Positions 1 through 6,107 of a DNA stretch of 8,651 nucleotides are shown here, one piece after another (positions within the stretch are counted from its first letter, which is position 1; each line of letters starts with the position of its first letter). The notes beneath the pieces are model-generated. The model ran no database searches and was not told the origin of the DNA. It saw only the letters and a program-made list of their open reading frames with translations. The position numbers were made by a program, and so were the translations under genes. Where the stretch lies: positions 8,502 to 17,152 of the forward strand of contig VAXY01000056.1 of assembly GCA_005885085.1 (NCBI GenBank), given 5' to 3'. The stretch comes from Actinomycetota bacterium (GTDB lineage Bacteria; Actinomycetota; Thermoleophilia; Gaiellales; Gaiellaceae).

Positions 1-759
1 AACGACGACCTCGACCGTGCTCAGCACGCCGTCGTCGATCAGCTCGCCACGCTCGCGCAGCGCCAGAAGCAGCTCATCTCCGAGGCGGAGGCGCGGATCG
101 CGGCCGACGCCGAACGCCTCGAGGCGGAGAGCGAGCAACAGCGGGCGGGCCTCGTGCGCCTTCGAGACGACCTGGCGCGTGCGACGCAAGACGCGGTCAG
201 CGCGGGCACGTCCGAGCTGGAGAGCTTCGCGGCGGAGCGACGCCGTGCGCTGCACGAGCTGAACGAGCGCATCCGCCGCCGCGAACGGCAGATGTCGGAG
301 CTGGTCGAGCGCGAGGAGACGGAGGCGATGCGCCGGATCCACTCCGGCTTCGCGGAGGTCGAGCGCAAGCAGATCGAGCAGCTGGAGCGGATCCTCAAAC
401 GCGCAACGTCGAGCTACTCCGATGCGGCCGCGCAGCAATTCGCAGACACGGTCCGCGGCACCCGCGAGGCGGCGGCGACGCGACTCTCGCGCGAGCTCGA
501 CCGGGCCGTGCAGGCGTTTGCGCGCGAGGCGCAGACGGTGCTCGCGGAGCGGCTCTCACAGGTCGGCGATGCCGGTGCGCAACGGCTCGAGCGTCGGCTG
601 GCGGTCGCCACCTTCGAGACACGGCTGACACAGGCCGAGCAGGACCTGCGGCGCCGGCTGGACGGCCTGGCCGCGGATACCGAGGCGGAACGAGCCGTGC
701 TCGACGCGCGCCTGCGCGAGCTGGGCCGGAAGATCGAGGAGACGCTCGCCCGTACGTAG
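1..759 (+). CDS. Coiled-coil protein of unknown function (5' partial)
   Basis: Frame 1 is open from the first base to a TAG at 757-759, giving 252 visible residues; the true start lies to the left of the window. An internal GTG at 154 is a possible start codon, but the same composition continues upstream of it, so it is probably not the start. The visible protein is almost entirely Arg, Glu, Ala, Leu and Gln in heptad-like spacing, with no proline-rich breaks, no membrane segment and no cysteine. This is what a long alpha-helical coiled coil looks like. I see no catalytic motif. It could be the rod of a structural, cytoskeletal or chromosome-associated protein, but nothing visible decides this. 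It lies upstream of a small unknown gene and xseAB in the same direction. The coding call is strong; the function is unknown. Confidence 0.85.
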   Translation, partial: NDDLDRAQHAVVDQLATLAQRQKQLISEAEARIAADAERLEAESEQQRAGLVRLRDDLARATQDAVSAGTSELESFAAERRRALHELNERIRRRERQMSELVEREETEAMRRIHSGFAEVERKQIEQLERILKRATSSYSDAAAQQFADTVRGTREAAATRLSRELDRAVQAFAREAQTVLAERLSQVGDAGAQRLERRLAVATFETRLTQAEQDLRRRLDGLAADTEAERAVLDARLRELGRKIEETLART

Positions 760-775
760 CGCTTGTTTCAAGCGC
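759..775 (+). terminator. Short hairpin abutting the stop codon of the coiled-coil gene
   Basis: GCGCTTG (759-765) and CAAGCGC (769-775) form a perfect 7-bp stem with a 3-nt TTT loop, beginning at the last base of the TAG stop. No T-run follows, so it is not a classical intrinsic terminator. It could be a U-less terminator or an mRNA 3'-end stabiliser. The pairing is seen; the role is inferred. Confidence 0.35.
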
Positions 776-844
776 GATCCTTCAGGCGAACAGCAAACAA
801 ACAGCGGCAGGGTTCGTCTATGAAACGGCGAACGAGCGCACACT

Positions 845-1048
845 GTGAGCGAGACGACTGAGACCATCGAGCCGGATCGGGGCGAAAGCTCAAAGGTCGA
901 GAGCTGGCGTCTACACGTGCTGATGGAAGCCGGCTATCCGTTGCCGCTCGCCGAAAAGCTCGCCGGCAGCGAAGCCGACCTCCACCGCGCCGTCGAGCTG
1001 CTGGGTCAGGGCTGCGAGCCCGAGACCGCGGTCGAGATCCTCCTGTAA
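845..1048 (+). CDS. Small conserved-looking protein of unknown function (67 aa)
   Basis: A GTG-started ORF ending in TAA at 1046-1048. The first 20 residues are polar and rich in Glu, Ser and Thr and look disordered. From residue 21 (WRLHVLMEAGYPLPLAEKLA) a compact helical segment follows, with a regular Leu/Ala pattern and a C-terminal part containing DLHRAVELL, GCEPE and a terminal EILL. The layout suggests a small two- or three-helix bundle, perhaps a protein-interaction module, but I do not recognise a named family. The start is uncertain: no good ribosome site or TANNNT precedes 845, and in-frame GTG at 917 and ATG at 923 would leave just the helical core. It lies between the coiled-coil gene and xseA, and its stop is followed at once by a small hairpin. 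It is probably a real gene of unknown function. Confidence 0.7.
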   Translation: MSETTETIEPDRGESSKVESWRLHVLMEAGYPLPLAEKLAGSEADLHRAVELLGQGCEPETAVEILL

Positions 1049-1065
1049 GCCGACACACAGTCGGC
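1049..1065 (+). terminator. Short hairpin directly after the stop of the small gene
   Basis: GCCGAC (1049-1054), a 5-nt loop and GTCGGC (1060-1065) form a perfect 6-bp GC-rich stem starting at the base after TAA. No T-run follows. If xseA is transcribed from the -10 at 1080, this hairpin is not in the xseA mRNA and belongs to the end of the upstream transcript. It could be a weak terminator or a 3' stabiliser. Confidence 0.35.
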
Positions 1066-1079
1066 AAGCGCGCCGGACG

Positions 1080-1085
1080 TACGAT
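1080..1085 (+). promoter_or_regulatory. Putative -10 element of a leaderless xseA promoter
   Basis: TACGAT fits the actinobacterial -10 consensus TANNNT and is followed by 6 nt (CCCGGT) and the GTG start of xseA at 1092. That spacing would put the transcription start at or next to the start codon. No convincing -35 hexamer is seen about 17 bp upstream. No Shine-Dalgarno sequence is present, which agrees with a leaderless mRNA. Confidence 0.45.
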
Positions 1086-1091
1086 CCCGGT

Positions 1092-2228
1092 GTGAAGGTC
1101 GAGGCCCTCCAGTACGGCGACCGGAAGGTCTACACCGTCGCGTCGTTCAACCACGGCGTCGCTGACTGGCTCAGCCGACTGCCGACGATCTGGGTCGAAG
1201 GCGAGGTGACGGAGCTGCGCCGCAACCCCCGCTGGCAGTCGGTCTTCTTCACGCTCAAGGATCCGAACGACGGTGCCTGCCTCGGCGTGACGATCGCGCG
1301 CTCGCGCTTCGACGCGCTGAGGCTCGAGCTCTCCGACGGCGAGCGCGTCCACGCCTTCGGCCGCCCGGAGCTGTTCGAGGCGAAGGGCGACTTCCGCATG
1401 CGGGCGCTCTCGATCGAGCGCTACGGCCTCGGCGACCACCTGGCCGCGCTCGAGCGCCTGAAGAAGAAGCTGGCGGCGGAAGGCGTGTTCGAACGCAAGC
1501 GCCCGCTGCCCTTCCTGCCGCACCGTATCGGTCTCGTGACCGGGAACGACGCCGCGGCGAAGCGGGACGTCCTTGCGACAATCACCATGCGCTTCCCCCC
1601 TGCGCGGATCGTCGTGGCCGAGACATACGTGCAGGGGCCGTTCGCAGCGACGGCGATGATCGAGGCGCTGCGCGACGTCTGCTCTGCGCCCGAGGTCGAC
1701 GTGATCGTGCTCGCGCGCGGAGGCGGCAGCTTCGAAGATCTGCTGCCGTTCAGCGACGAGCGCCTGGTGCGCGCTGTGGCCGGATGTCCGGTGCCGGTCG
1801 TCTCCGCGGTCGGCCACGAACAGGACACGCCTCTGTGCGACCTGGCCGCGGATGCCCGCGCATCGACACCGACGGCAGCCGCGCGCCTGGTCGTCCCCGA
1901 CGCGACGGAACTCCTGAGCCGGCTCGACCGCTCGCGGAGCTCGCTCGCACGCGGCGCGCGCGGCGTGCTCGAACGGCGGCGGCAACGCCTGGTGACCGAG
2001 CACGACCGGCTTCGGCGTGCGCCTGCGCTCGCCGTCGAGCGGAAGCGCGCACGCCTCGAGCACGCGGCCGGTCGCCTGCGAGCGCTTTCCCCGCGCGCCA
2101 CGCTTCAGCGCGGCTACGCGATCGTGCGCGCGCGGGACGAGATCGTGCGCTCGCCCGAGTCGGTGTCGGCGGGAGATCCGATCGACGTCGAGGTTGCGGA
2201 AGGACGGTTCGGAGCGCGCGTCGAGTGA
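1092..2228 (+). CDS. xseA: Exodeoxyribonuclease VII large subunit
   Basis: The large subunit of exonuclease VII, a cytoplasmic nuclease that degrades single-stranded DNA from either end to short oligonucleotides and works as a complex of one XseA with several XseB. The 378 residues show an N-terminal OB-fold for DNA binding (about 13-110, with WVEGEVTELRR and FFTLKDPND). The catalytic domain follows, with GLVTG and AAAKRDV (147-160), the family hallmark ARGGGSFEDLLPFSDE (208-223) and VSAVGHEQDTPLCDLAADAR (237-256), then STPTAAA. A shortened coiled-coil region (about 270-330) leads to a C-terminal segment with LSPRATLQRGYAIV (332-345). Family members are usually about 400-460 residues (E. coli 456), so the coiled-coil part that binds XseB is short. 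The GTG start is chosen because it is 6 nt after a TANNNT -10 and the N-terminus aligns with the OB-fold start. The stop overlaps the xseB start (GTGA). Confidence 0.96.
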   Translation: MKVEALQYGDRKVYTVASFNHGVADWLSRLPTIWVEGEVTELRRNPRWQSVFFTLKDPNDGACLGVTIARSRFDALRLELSDGERVHAFGRPELFEAKGDFRMRALSIERYGLGDHLAALERLKKKLAAEGVFERKRPLPFLPHRIGLVTGNDAAAKRDVLATITMRFPPARIVVAETYVQGPFAATAMIEALRDVCSAPEVDVIVLARGGGSFEDLLPFSDERLVRAVAGCPVPVVSAVGHEQDTPLCDLAADARASTPTAAARLVVPDATELLSRLDRSRSSLARGARGVLERRRQRLVTEHDRLRRAPALAVERKRARLEHAAGRLRALSPRATLQRGYAIVRARDEIVRSPESVSAGDPIDVEVAEGRFGARVE

Positions 2229-2419
2229 CGTTCGAGGAGGCTCAAAAGGAGCTGGAGCAGATCGTCGAGCGGCTGGAGCACGGCGACGCCGGGCTTGACG
2301 AGGCGATCAACCTCTGGGAGCGCGGCGAGGAGCTCTACAAGCTCTGCGTCGGCCAGCTCGACGCGGCCCAGGGAAAGATCGAAGAGCTAGCCCGGCGCAC
2401 CGAGTCTGCCAAGCCGTAG
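2225..2419 (+). CDS. xseB: Exodeoxyribonuclease VII small subunit
   Basis: A 64-residue small subunit that binds the coiled-coil part of XseA and completes exonuclease VII. The sequence starts MTFEEAQKELEQIVERLEHG and continues with LDEAINLWERGEEL, the typical two-helix hairpin of the family; the length is normal (E. coli 80). The GTG start at 2225 is chosen because it overlaps the xseA TGA in a GTGA junction, giving translational coupling, and because the family N-terminus begins there. The frame stays open far upstream inside xseA, but that part has no family similarity. Its last 33 bp overlap the 3' end of the convergent glycerate kinase gene, so the two mRNAs are complementary there. Confidence 0.95.
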   Translation: MTFEEAQKELEQIVERLEHGDAGLDEAINLWERGEELYKLCVGQLDAAQGKIEELARRTESAKP

Positions 2420-3313
2420 TCCGAGCTCCGTGAGGTCCTCCCGGGCCCGCGCAGGGTCGCCCGAGAGCACGACCGTCTCGACATCCGGTACGGGCTGGGC
2501 GACACGCCCGCCGAAGACGACGCAGCGCACACCTGCGGCCCGGCACCTGCACGCGACCTCGCCAGGCGCCTTTCCGCGGACGGTGGTCGCGTCGACGGTG
2601 CCCTCACCCGTGACGACGAGGTCATATGGCGCGGCGTCGAAGCCGAGCAGGTCGAGCACGAGCCGTGCTCCGGGCACGAGCTCCGCACCGAGCGAGGCCA
2701 ACGCGCCGCCGAGCCCGCCGGCCGCTCCGGCGCCCGGCAGGTCTGCGTACTCCGCCAGGGTCGAGAGGCGTGCCTCCAGCACGGGCAGCTGTTCCGCCGT
2801 CGCACCCTTCTGCGCTGCGAAGAGCCGGACGGCGTCGATCAGCGGCACCTCCACGTCGCAGGCCACGCTTGTCGGTGCGGGCAGCTCGTCGACGACCTCG
2901 AGCAGCCCGGCGCCGGCGTCGACGTTCGCTGTCCCGCCGAGCCCCAGATGCAGGTGCCGGGGCCGGCCGACCGCAAGGATCAGCTCGCCGAGACCGCGGG
3001 ACGACGCGGCGATCGGATCGAGCCGGCGTGGATCGAGCGGAATCGCCTCAGCCGCCTCCAGTGCGGCCTCACCGGTCGGGAGCTCGAGCCAGCGCGCGCG
3101 CCGGGGGCGGCCGAACGCATCGTGCACGTCGGCCTCGCGCCACTCCCCCTCGAGCACGGGCTGCAGCACATCCAGGGTGCCCTCACCGCCGTCGGCGACC
3201 GGCAGCTCGTCGACGTCCGACCACCGGTGCAGTCCCTCCGCGAGCGCGGCCGCCGCGTCGCGTGCGGAGAGGACGCCCTTGAGGCTAGCCGGACACGCGA
3301 GCGTGCGCGGCAT
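2387..3313 (-). CDS. Glycerate kinase, class II (GarK/GlxK type), compact form
   Basis: Phosphorylates D-glycerate with ATP; GarK and GlxK of E. coli make 2-phosphoglycerate, feeding photorespiration-like, glyoxylate and sugar-acid routes into lower glycolysis. Family blocks in order: LACPASLKGVLSA (5-17, usually APDSFKGSLSA), PVADGGEGT (38-46), SSRGLGELI (104-112), GLGGTANVDAGAG (124-136, usually GIGGSATNDGGAG), VACDVEVPL (150-158), QKGAT (168-172), GAGAAGGLGGAL (194-205) and VVTGEGTVDATTVRGKAP (233-250). At 308 residues it is about 70 shorter than GarK (381). The main loss is between the GGAG block and VACDV, where some 45 residues are reduced to about ten, and the C-terminus is also short. 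The Asp of PDSFKGS is Ala here. It is last in a minus-strand operon: its ATG overlaps the membrane-protein gene by 29 bp and its 3' end overlaps xseB. The family is clear; activity is likely but not certain given the changed loops. Confidence 0.9.
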   Translation of the reverse strand: MPRTLACPASLKGVLSARDAAAALAEGLHRWSDVDELPVADGGEGTLDVLQPVLEGEWREADVHDAFGRPRRARWLELPTGEAALEAAEAIPLDPRRLDPIAASSRGLGELILAVGRPRHLHLGLGGTANVDAGAGLLEVVDELPAPTSVACDVEVPLIDAVRLFAAQKGATAEQLPVLEARLSTLAEYADLPGAGAAGGLGGALASLGAELVPGARLVLDLLGFDAAPYDLVVTGEGTVDATTVRGKAPGEVACRCRAAGVRCVVFGGRVAQPVPDVETVVLSGDPARAREDLTELGLRLGRLGAPG

Positions 3314-4352
3314 CGGCCTCTGCGACCTCTTCGTCGTCGCCTTCGCGCTGCGGGACCTCCGCCTGCGCCATGTCGGGCATGACCTTGAGCATGGCGAACG
3401 ACAGCCCCTCGCGCGCGAGGAAGATCAGGCCGACGCCGACCCCGACGGACGCCTCGATCGCTTGCAGCCCGAACCCGAACGCGATCCCGTTCGCCTTCGC
3501 GACTCCGTAGTACTGAAAGAGCGGCAGCGCGATGGCGGCCTGCACGAGCCCGATATTCCCCGGCCACAGCGGGAAGAGCGTCGCGACGTTCATCAGCACG
3601 AGCACGAGCCCTGCGGCGGGCAGCACCTCGTGGATCCCGAACGCGCGCATCGTCGTGTACACCGCGAACAGCTGGCAGGTCCATCCGAGCACCTGGAACA
3701 GACACGCCGCCGCGGCCGCGGCGGGACGGCGCATGACTCCGAGCCCGTAACGCGCGAGCCGCAGGACCTTGCGCACCGCACCAAGACCTTCCTCGACACC
3801 GGCCATGCGATTGTGCCGCGCGCTCACCGCGGCGATCGTGAACAGCGTCACACCGGCGACGACGACCGCAATCAGGCTCGTCACCGCCCACTCGGGAATG
3901 CGCGTGGTTGCAACGACGTACCCGATCAGCCCGATCATGGCAACGAGATCGAAGACCCGGTGTGCGAACACCGTCCCGAGCAGCCGCGCCCACATACCCT
4001 GCTGGTGAGGCATGCGGCGGGTCAGGACGGCGACACGCGCGAGCTCGCCGATCCGTCCCGGTAGCACGGCGTTCGCGAACAGCCCGACGGAGAAGGCGGA
4101 GAACACGAGCGGGAAGCTCGGATGCGGCGGCGGCGCGGCCTGCACGATCACCGTCCGCCACGCCACGGCGCGCATCAGCACCGAGAGCAGGTTGAGACCG
4201 ACGGCGGCCGCGACCCACTGCCACTCGACAGCCGTGAATGCGTCGGCGACACCGCTCCACGCGGGTCCACGCCACCAGAGCAAAGTGACGACGCCGGCGG
4301 CGGCGAGTACGACGATCGCGGCTCGCACCCAGCCGCTACGCAGAAACTTCAC
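3285..4352 (-). CDS. Flippase-like membrane protein, LPG-synthase TM domain family (UPF0104/AglD-like)
   Basis: An integral membrane protein of 355 residues with about eight hydrophobic spans (roughly 11-27, 45-66, 78-97, 130-149, 156-177, 211-235, 243-282 as two, and 291-313). Motifs typical of the family are PGRIGELARV (98-107), HRVFDL (131-136) and PLWPGNIGLVQAA (261-273). This domain is found in the N-terminal part of MprF, in AglD and in many stand-alone proteins next to glycosyltransferases, where it is thought to move or help use lipid-linked substrates. The soluble acyltransferase-like domain of MprF is absent, so lysyl-PG synthesis is not implied. The tail (330-355) is acidic and hydrophilic. 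The GTG start overlaps the TGA of the upstream glycosyltransferase gene by 4 bp, so the two are probably translationally coupled and act in the same pathway. The substrate is unknown. Confidence 0.88.
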   Translation of the reverse strand: MKFLRSGWVRAAIVVLAAAGVVTLLWWRGPAWSGVADAFTAVEWQWVAAAVGLNLLSVLMRAVAWRTVIVQAAPPPHPSFPLVFSAFSVGLFANAVLPGRIGELARVAVLTRRMPHQQGMWARLLGTVFAHRVFDLVAMIGLIGYVVATTRIPEWAVTSLIAVVVAGVTLFTIAAVSARHNRMAGVEEGLGAVRKVLRLARYGLGVMRRPAAAAAACLFQVLGWTCQLFAVYTTMRAFGIHEVLPAAGLVLVLMNVATLFPLWPGNIGLVQAAIALPLFQYYGVAKANGIAFGFGLQAIEASVGVGVGLIFLAREGLSFAMLKVMPDMAQAEVPQREGDDEEVAEADAAHARVSG

Positions 4353-5467
4353 GCGGCGACCTGCTCGTAGATCTCCTGCAGCCGGCGCGCGATGTCATCC
4401 CACGAGTAGCGCTCCAGCGCGATTCGCCGCGCGCCTTCGCCGAGCGCTGCGCGGCGAGGCTCATCCTCGAGCAAACCGACGACTGCGTCTGCCAGCGCTC
4501 GCTCCTCGCCTGCCGGGAAGGAGACGGCTGCCTCCTTCGTCATCACCTCACGGTACCCGTCGATGTCGGACGCAACCACCGGCGTCGCGCACGCATAGGC
4601 GCGCGTGAGGACCATCCCGAAGCTCTCGCCGCCGAGCGAGGGCGCCACGAGCGCCTTTGCACGCAAAAGCTCGGCCGTGAGCTCCTCCTGTGAGAGGAGG
4701 CCGAGAATGTCGATGCCGTCGTCCGACACACGGTCTCGCGTCAGCAGCAGCCTCACGGCGAGCGGATCGGCGCCGGCGATACGGAGCCGCCCGCCCGTGC
4801 GCCGGCGGATCTCCGGCCAGGCGCGCAGCAGCACGTAGAGGCCTTTGCGCGGCTCCTGCCGCCCGGCGAAGACGATCTGGTTCTCGCGGCCATGCGCCTC
4901 GGCGACGGGCGGGATCAGGACTCCGTTCGGCAGCACCTCGTATTCGCCGGGCAACCATGCCGCGGCGGTGTCGCGTGCATGGGGCGAGACGGCGAGGCGG
5001 TGGTCGAGCCTGTCCGCAAGGAAGCCCCACGCCGGTTTGCCGGCCTTCATCCACCCGAGCGCGCCGTGTGCGTGGAATGTCGCCACGACCGGCATCCGTG
5101 CGAGGGCGAGCGCCGCGATGCAGATCGCCGGCGTCATCGGCTCGTGCACGTGGAGCACGTCGAAACGCTCGCGCGCGAACGCACGGCGGATCGCCGGCAC
5201 GGCGCGCGGCGAAAGCACGATGTTCGGCAGCGAGCCGTTCGCAGGGACGATCACCGAGCGCCCGACCGGAATCACGTCCCGCGGAGGATGACCGTGCCGG
5301 CCCAGCCGCGGGTGCAGGACACGCGTGAAGCTGCCCGGCGGGTCGTTCCCCATGATCGTGCGCGTCTCGAGCCCGCGCTGTTGCAGCGCCTGCGCCTGCA
5401 GCTCGACGTGTTCGACGACGGCTCCCCAGAACGACCAGGAGTACGGGACGACGATGCCGACCTTCAT
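4349..5467 (-). CDS. GT4-family glycosyltransferase, PimA-like
   Basis: A 372-residue GT-B retaining glycosyltransferase closely resembling PimA, the GDP-mannose-dependent phosphatidylinositol mannosyltransferase at the cytoplasmic membrane face. From memory of M. tuberculosis PimA, the N-terminus aligns without gaps over the first 20 residues (MKVGIVVPYS, then G15 and H20). The catalytic-region His is H132 (VVATFHAHG), the donor-binding Arg and Lys are R203 and K208 (GRQEPRKG), and the conserved Glu is E281 in GGESFGMVL, followed by ATPVVASDIDGYREV. FDVLHVHEP (102-110) also matches. One oddity is that the second Gly of the N-terminal GG loop is Ala (A16) and the residue before the loop is Trp (W14). 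The ATG start overlaps the stop of the lipoprotein gene (ATGA), and the 3' end overlaps the flippase-like gene. The family is certain; phosphatidylinositol as acceptor and mannose as sugar are inference. Confidence 0.93.
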   Translation of the reverse strand: MKVGIVVPYSWSFWGAVVEHVELQAQALQQRGLETRTIMGNDPPGSFTRVLHPRLGRHGHPPRDVIPVGRSVIVPANGSLPNIVLSPRAVPAIRRAFARERFDVLHVHEPMTPAICIAALALARMPVVATFHAHGALGWMKAGKPAWGFLADRLDHRLAVSPHARDTAAAWLPGEYEVLPNGVLIPPVAEAHGRENQIVFAGRQEPRKGLYVLLRAWPEIRRRTGGRLRIAGADPLAVRLLLTRDRVSDDGIDILGLLSQEELTAELLRAKALVAPSLGGESFGMVLTRAYACATPVVASDIDGYREVMTKEAAVSFPAGEERALADAVVGLLEDEPRRAALGEGARRIALERYSWDDIARRLQEIYEQVAA

Positions 5468-6105
5468 CGCAGCTGAAAGGTGTGCGCGGACAAGTCGAAG
5501 ATCTTCGCGTACCGCGGCGCTGTTGCCGTGGAGGTCGTGTATGTGAGCACGTAGAGGAGGTCATCTTGCTTCACGAAGTACTGGTGCACCAGACCTTTCG
5601 ATTGCACGTCGTACGTGAGGCGAAGCGCGCGCCCGGCGGGGAGCTCCACAGCGGCCTGGCGCATGTGCCGCACGCTCGAGACAAGCTTGATCTGAGCTGC
5701 CTCGTTCTTCGAGAGTTGCTGGAAGGAGAGATTCTTCGGCACGCGGGTCTGGATAACGTTCATGTTGGCCCGGAAATTCTGCTGCCCGGTCGGGTCCACG
5801 GCGAGCAGCTTGATCGGCGAGTTCGGACCGGCGAGCGCACGCAATTCCGCACGCAGACGCGGGTTGGCCTGCGCGAAGCGTCGGAGTCTTCCACTCGTCA
5901 AAGCGGTGCGGCTGTCGAGCGATCGCCAGGTCTTCGGCAACGCGATGGAGAACCCCGGGTCGCTGACTGTGCGCACCGTGAAGGCGCCCGGTGTACCGGG
6001 TACCGCGTTGCGGCCAGGCCCGCTTCCCCCACATCCGCCGACCACGACAAGGCAGAGCAGGAACGAGGAACACCGGCGCACGCGGCCTGTCACTCTAGAC
6101 TTCAC
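5464..6105 (-). CDS. Secreted lipoprotein, PsbP/LpqN-like fold suspected
   Basis: First gene of the minus-strand operon, 213 residues if the GTG at 6105 is used. The N-terminus has a basic region (RVRR), a hydrophobic stretch (SFLLCLVVV) and a lipobox ending at C25 (VGGC), followed by a Gly/Ser/Pro linker, so it is probably an outer-surface lipoprotein. The mature part begins a domain with GFSIALPKTW (51-60) and ends with YFVKQDDLLYVLTYTT (176-191) and a helix with IFDLSAHTFQL. This is the layout of small PsbP, DcrB or LpqN type domains, but I cannot confirm the family. The start is uncertain: GTG at 6105 is only 2 bp from the divergent deaminase ATG, and in-frame GTG codons at 6093 and 6081 also exist. 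The one at 6081 would give a neat short signal peptide (MRRCSSFLL) and follows a TANNNT element. Confidence 0.82.
   Translation of the reverse strand: MKSRVTGRVRRCSSFLLCLVVVGGCGGSGPGRNAVPGTPGAFTVRTVSDPGFSIALPKTWRSLDSRTALTSGRLRRFAQANPRLRAELRALAGPNSPIKLLAVDPTGQQNFRANMNVIQTRVPKNLSFQQLSKNEAAQIKLVSSVRHMRQAAVELPAGRALRLTYDVQSKGLVHQYFVKQDDLLYVLTYTTSTATAPRYAKIFDLSAHTFQLR
6092..6097 (-). promoter_or_regulatory. Putative -10 element for the lipoprotein operon
   Basis: On the minus strand this reads TAGAGT, a TANNNT match. It lies 10 nt before the in-frame GTG at 6081 and within the annotated coding region if 6105 is the start. It favours a downstream start for the lipoprotein with a very short leader. 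It shares the TA core at 6096-6097 with the plus-strand -10 of the deaminase gene. No -35 was recognised. Confidence 0.35.
6096..6101 (+). promoter_or_regulatory. Putative -10 element of a leaderless deaminase promoter
   Basis: TAGACT fits TANNNT and is followed by 6 nt and the ATG at 6108, the same geometry as upstream of xseA. No Shine-Dalgarno sequence is present. The hexamer overlaps the TCTAGA palindrome at 6094-6099 and the minus-strand TAGAGT. No clear -35 was recognised. Confidence 0.5.
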
Positions 6106-6107
6106 GC

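Noticed and set aside
768..2063. Long minus-strand ORF of 431 codons opposite xseA
   Set aside because: It is fully antisense to a clear xseA, has low-complexity Arg/Ala/His-rich composition with no recognisable motif, and arises from the lack of stops in GC-rich DNA.
2017..2224. In-frame upstream extension of xseB into xseA (open back to 1784)
   Set aside because: Only the part from 2225 matches the XseB family; the GTGA junction is the standard coupled start.
2430..4064. Plus-strand ORF of 544 codons opposite the glycerate kinase and membrane protein
   Set aside because: It spans two unrelated real genes on the other strand, is full of Ser, Arg, Pro and Ala and shows no domain.
2980..4275. 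Minus-strand ORF of 431 codons in another frame of the membrane-protein gene
   Set aside because: It overlaps the flippase-like and kinase genes out of frame; the real frame has hydrophobic spans and family motifs, while this one is Arg-rich noise.
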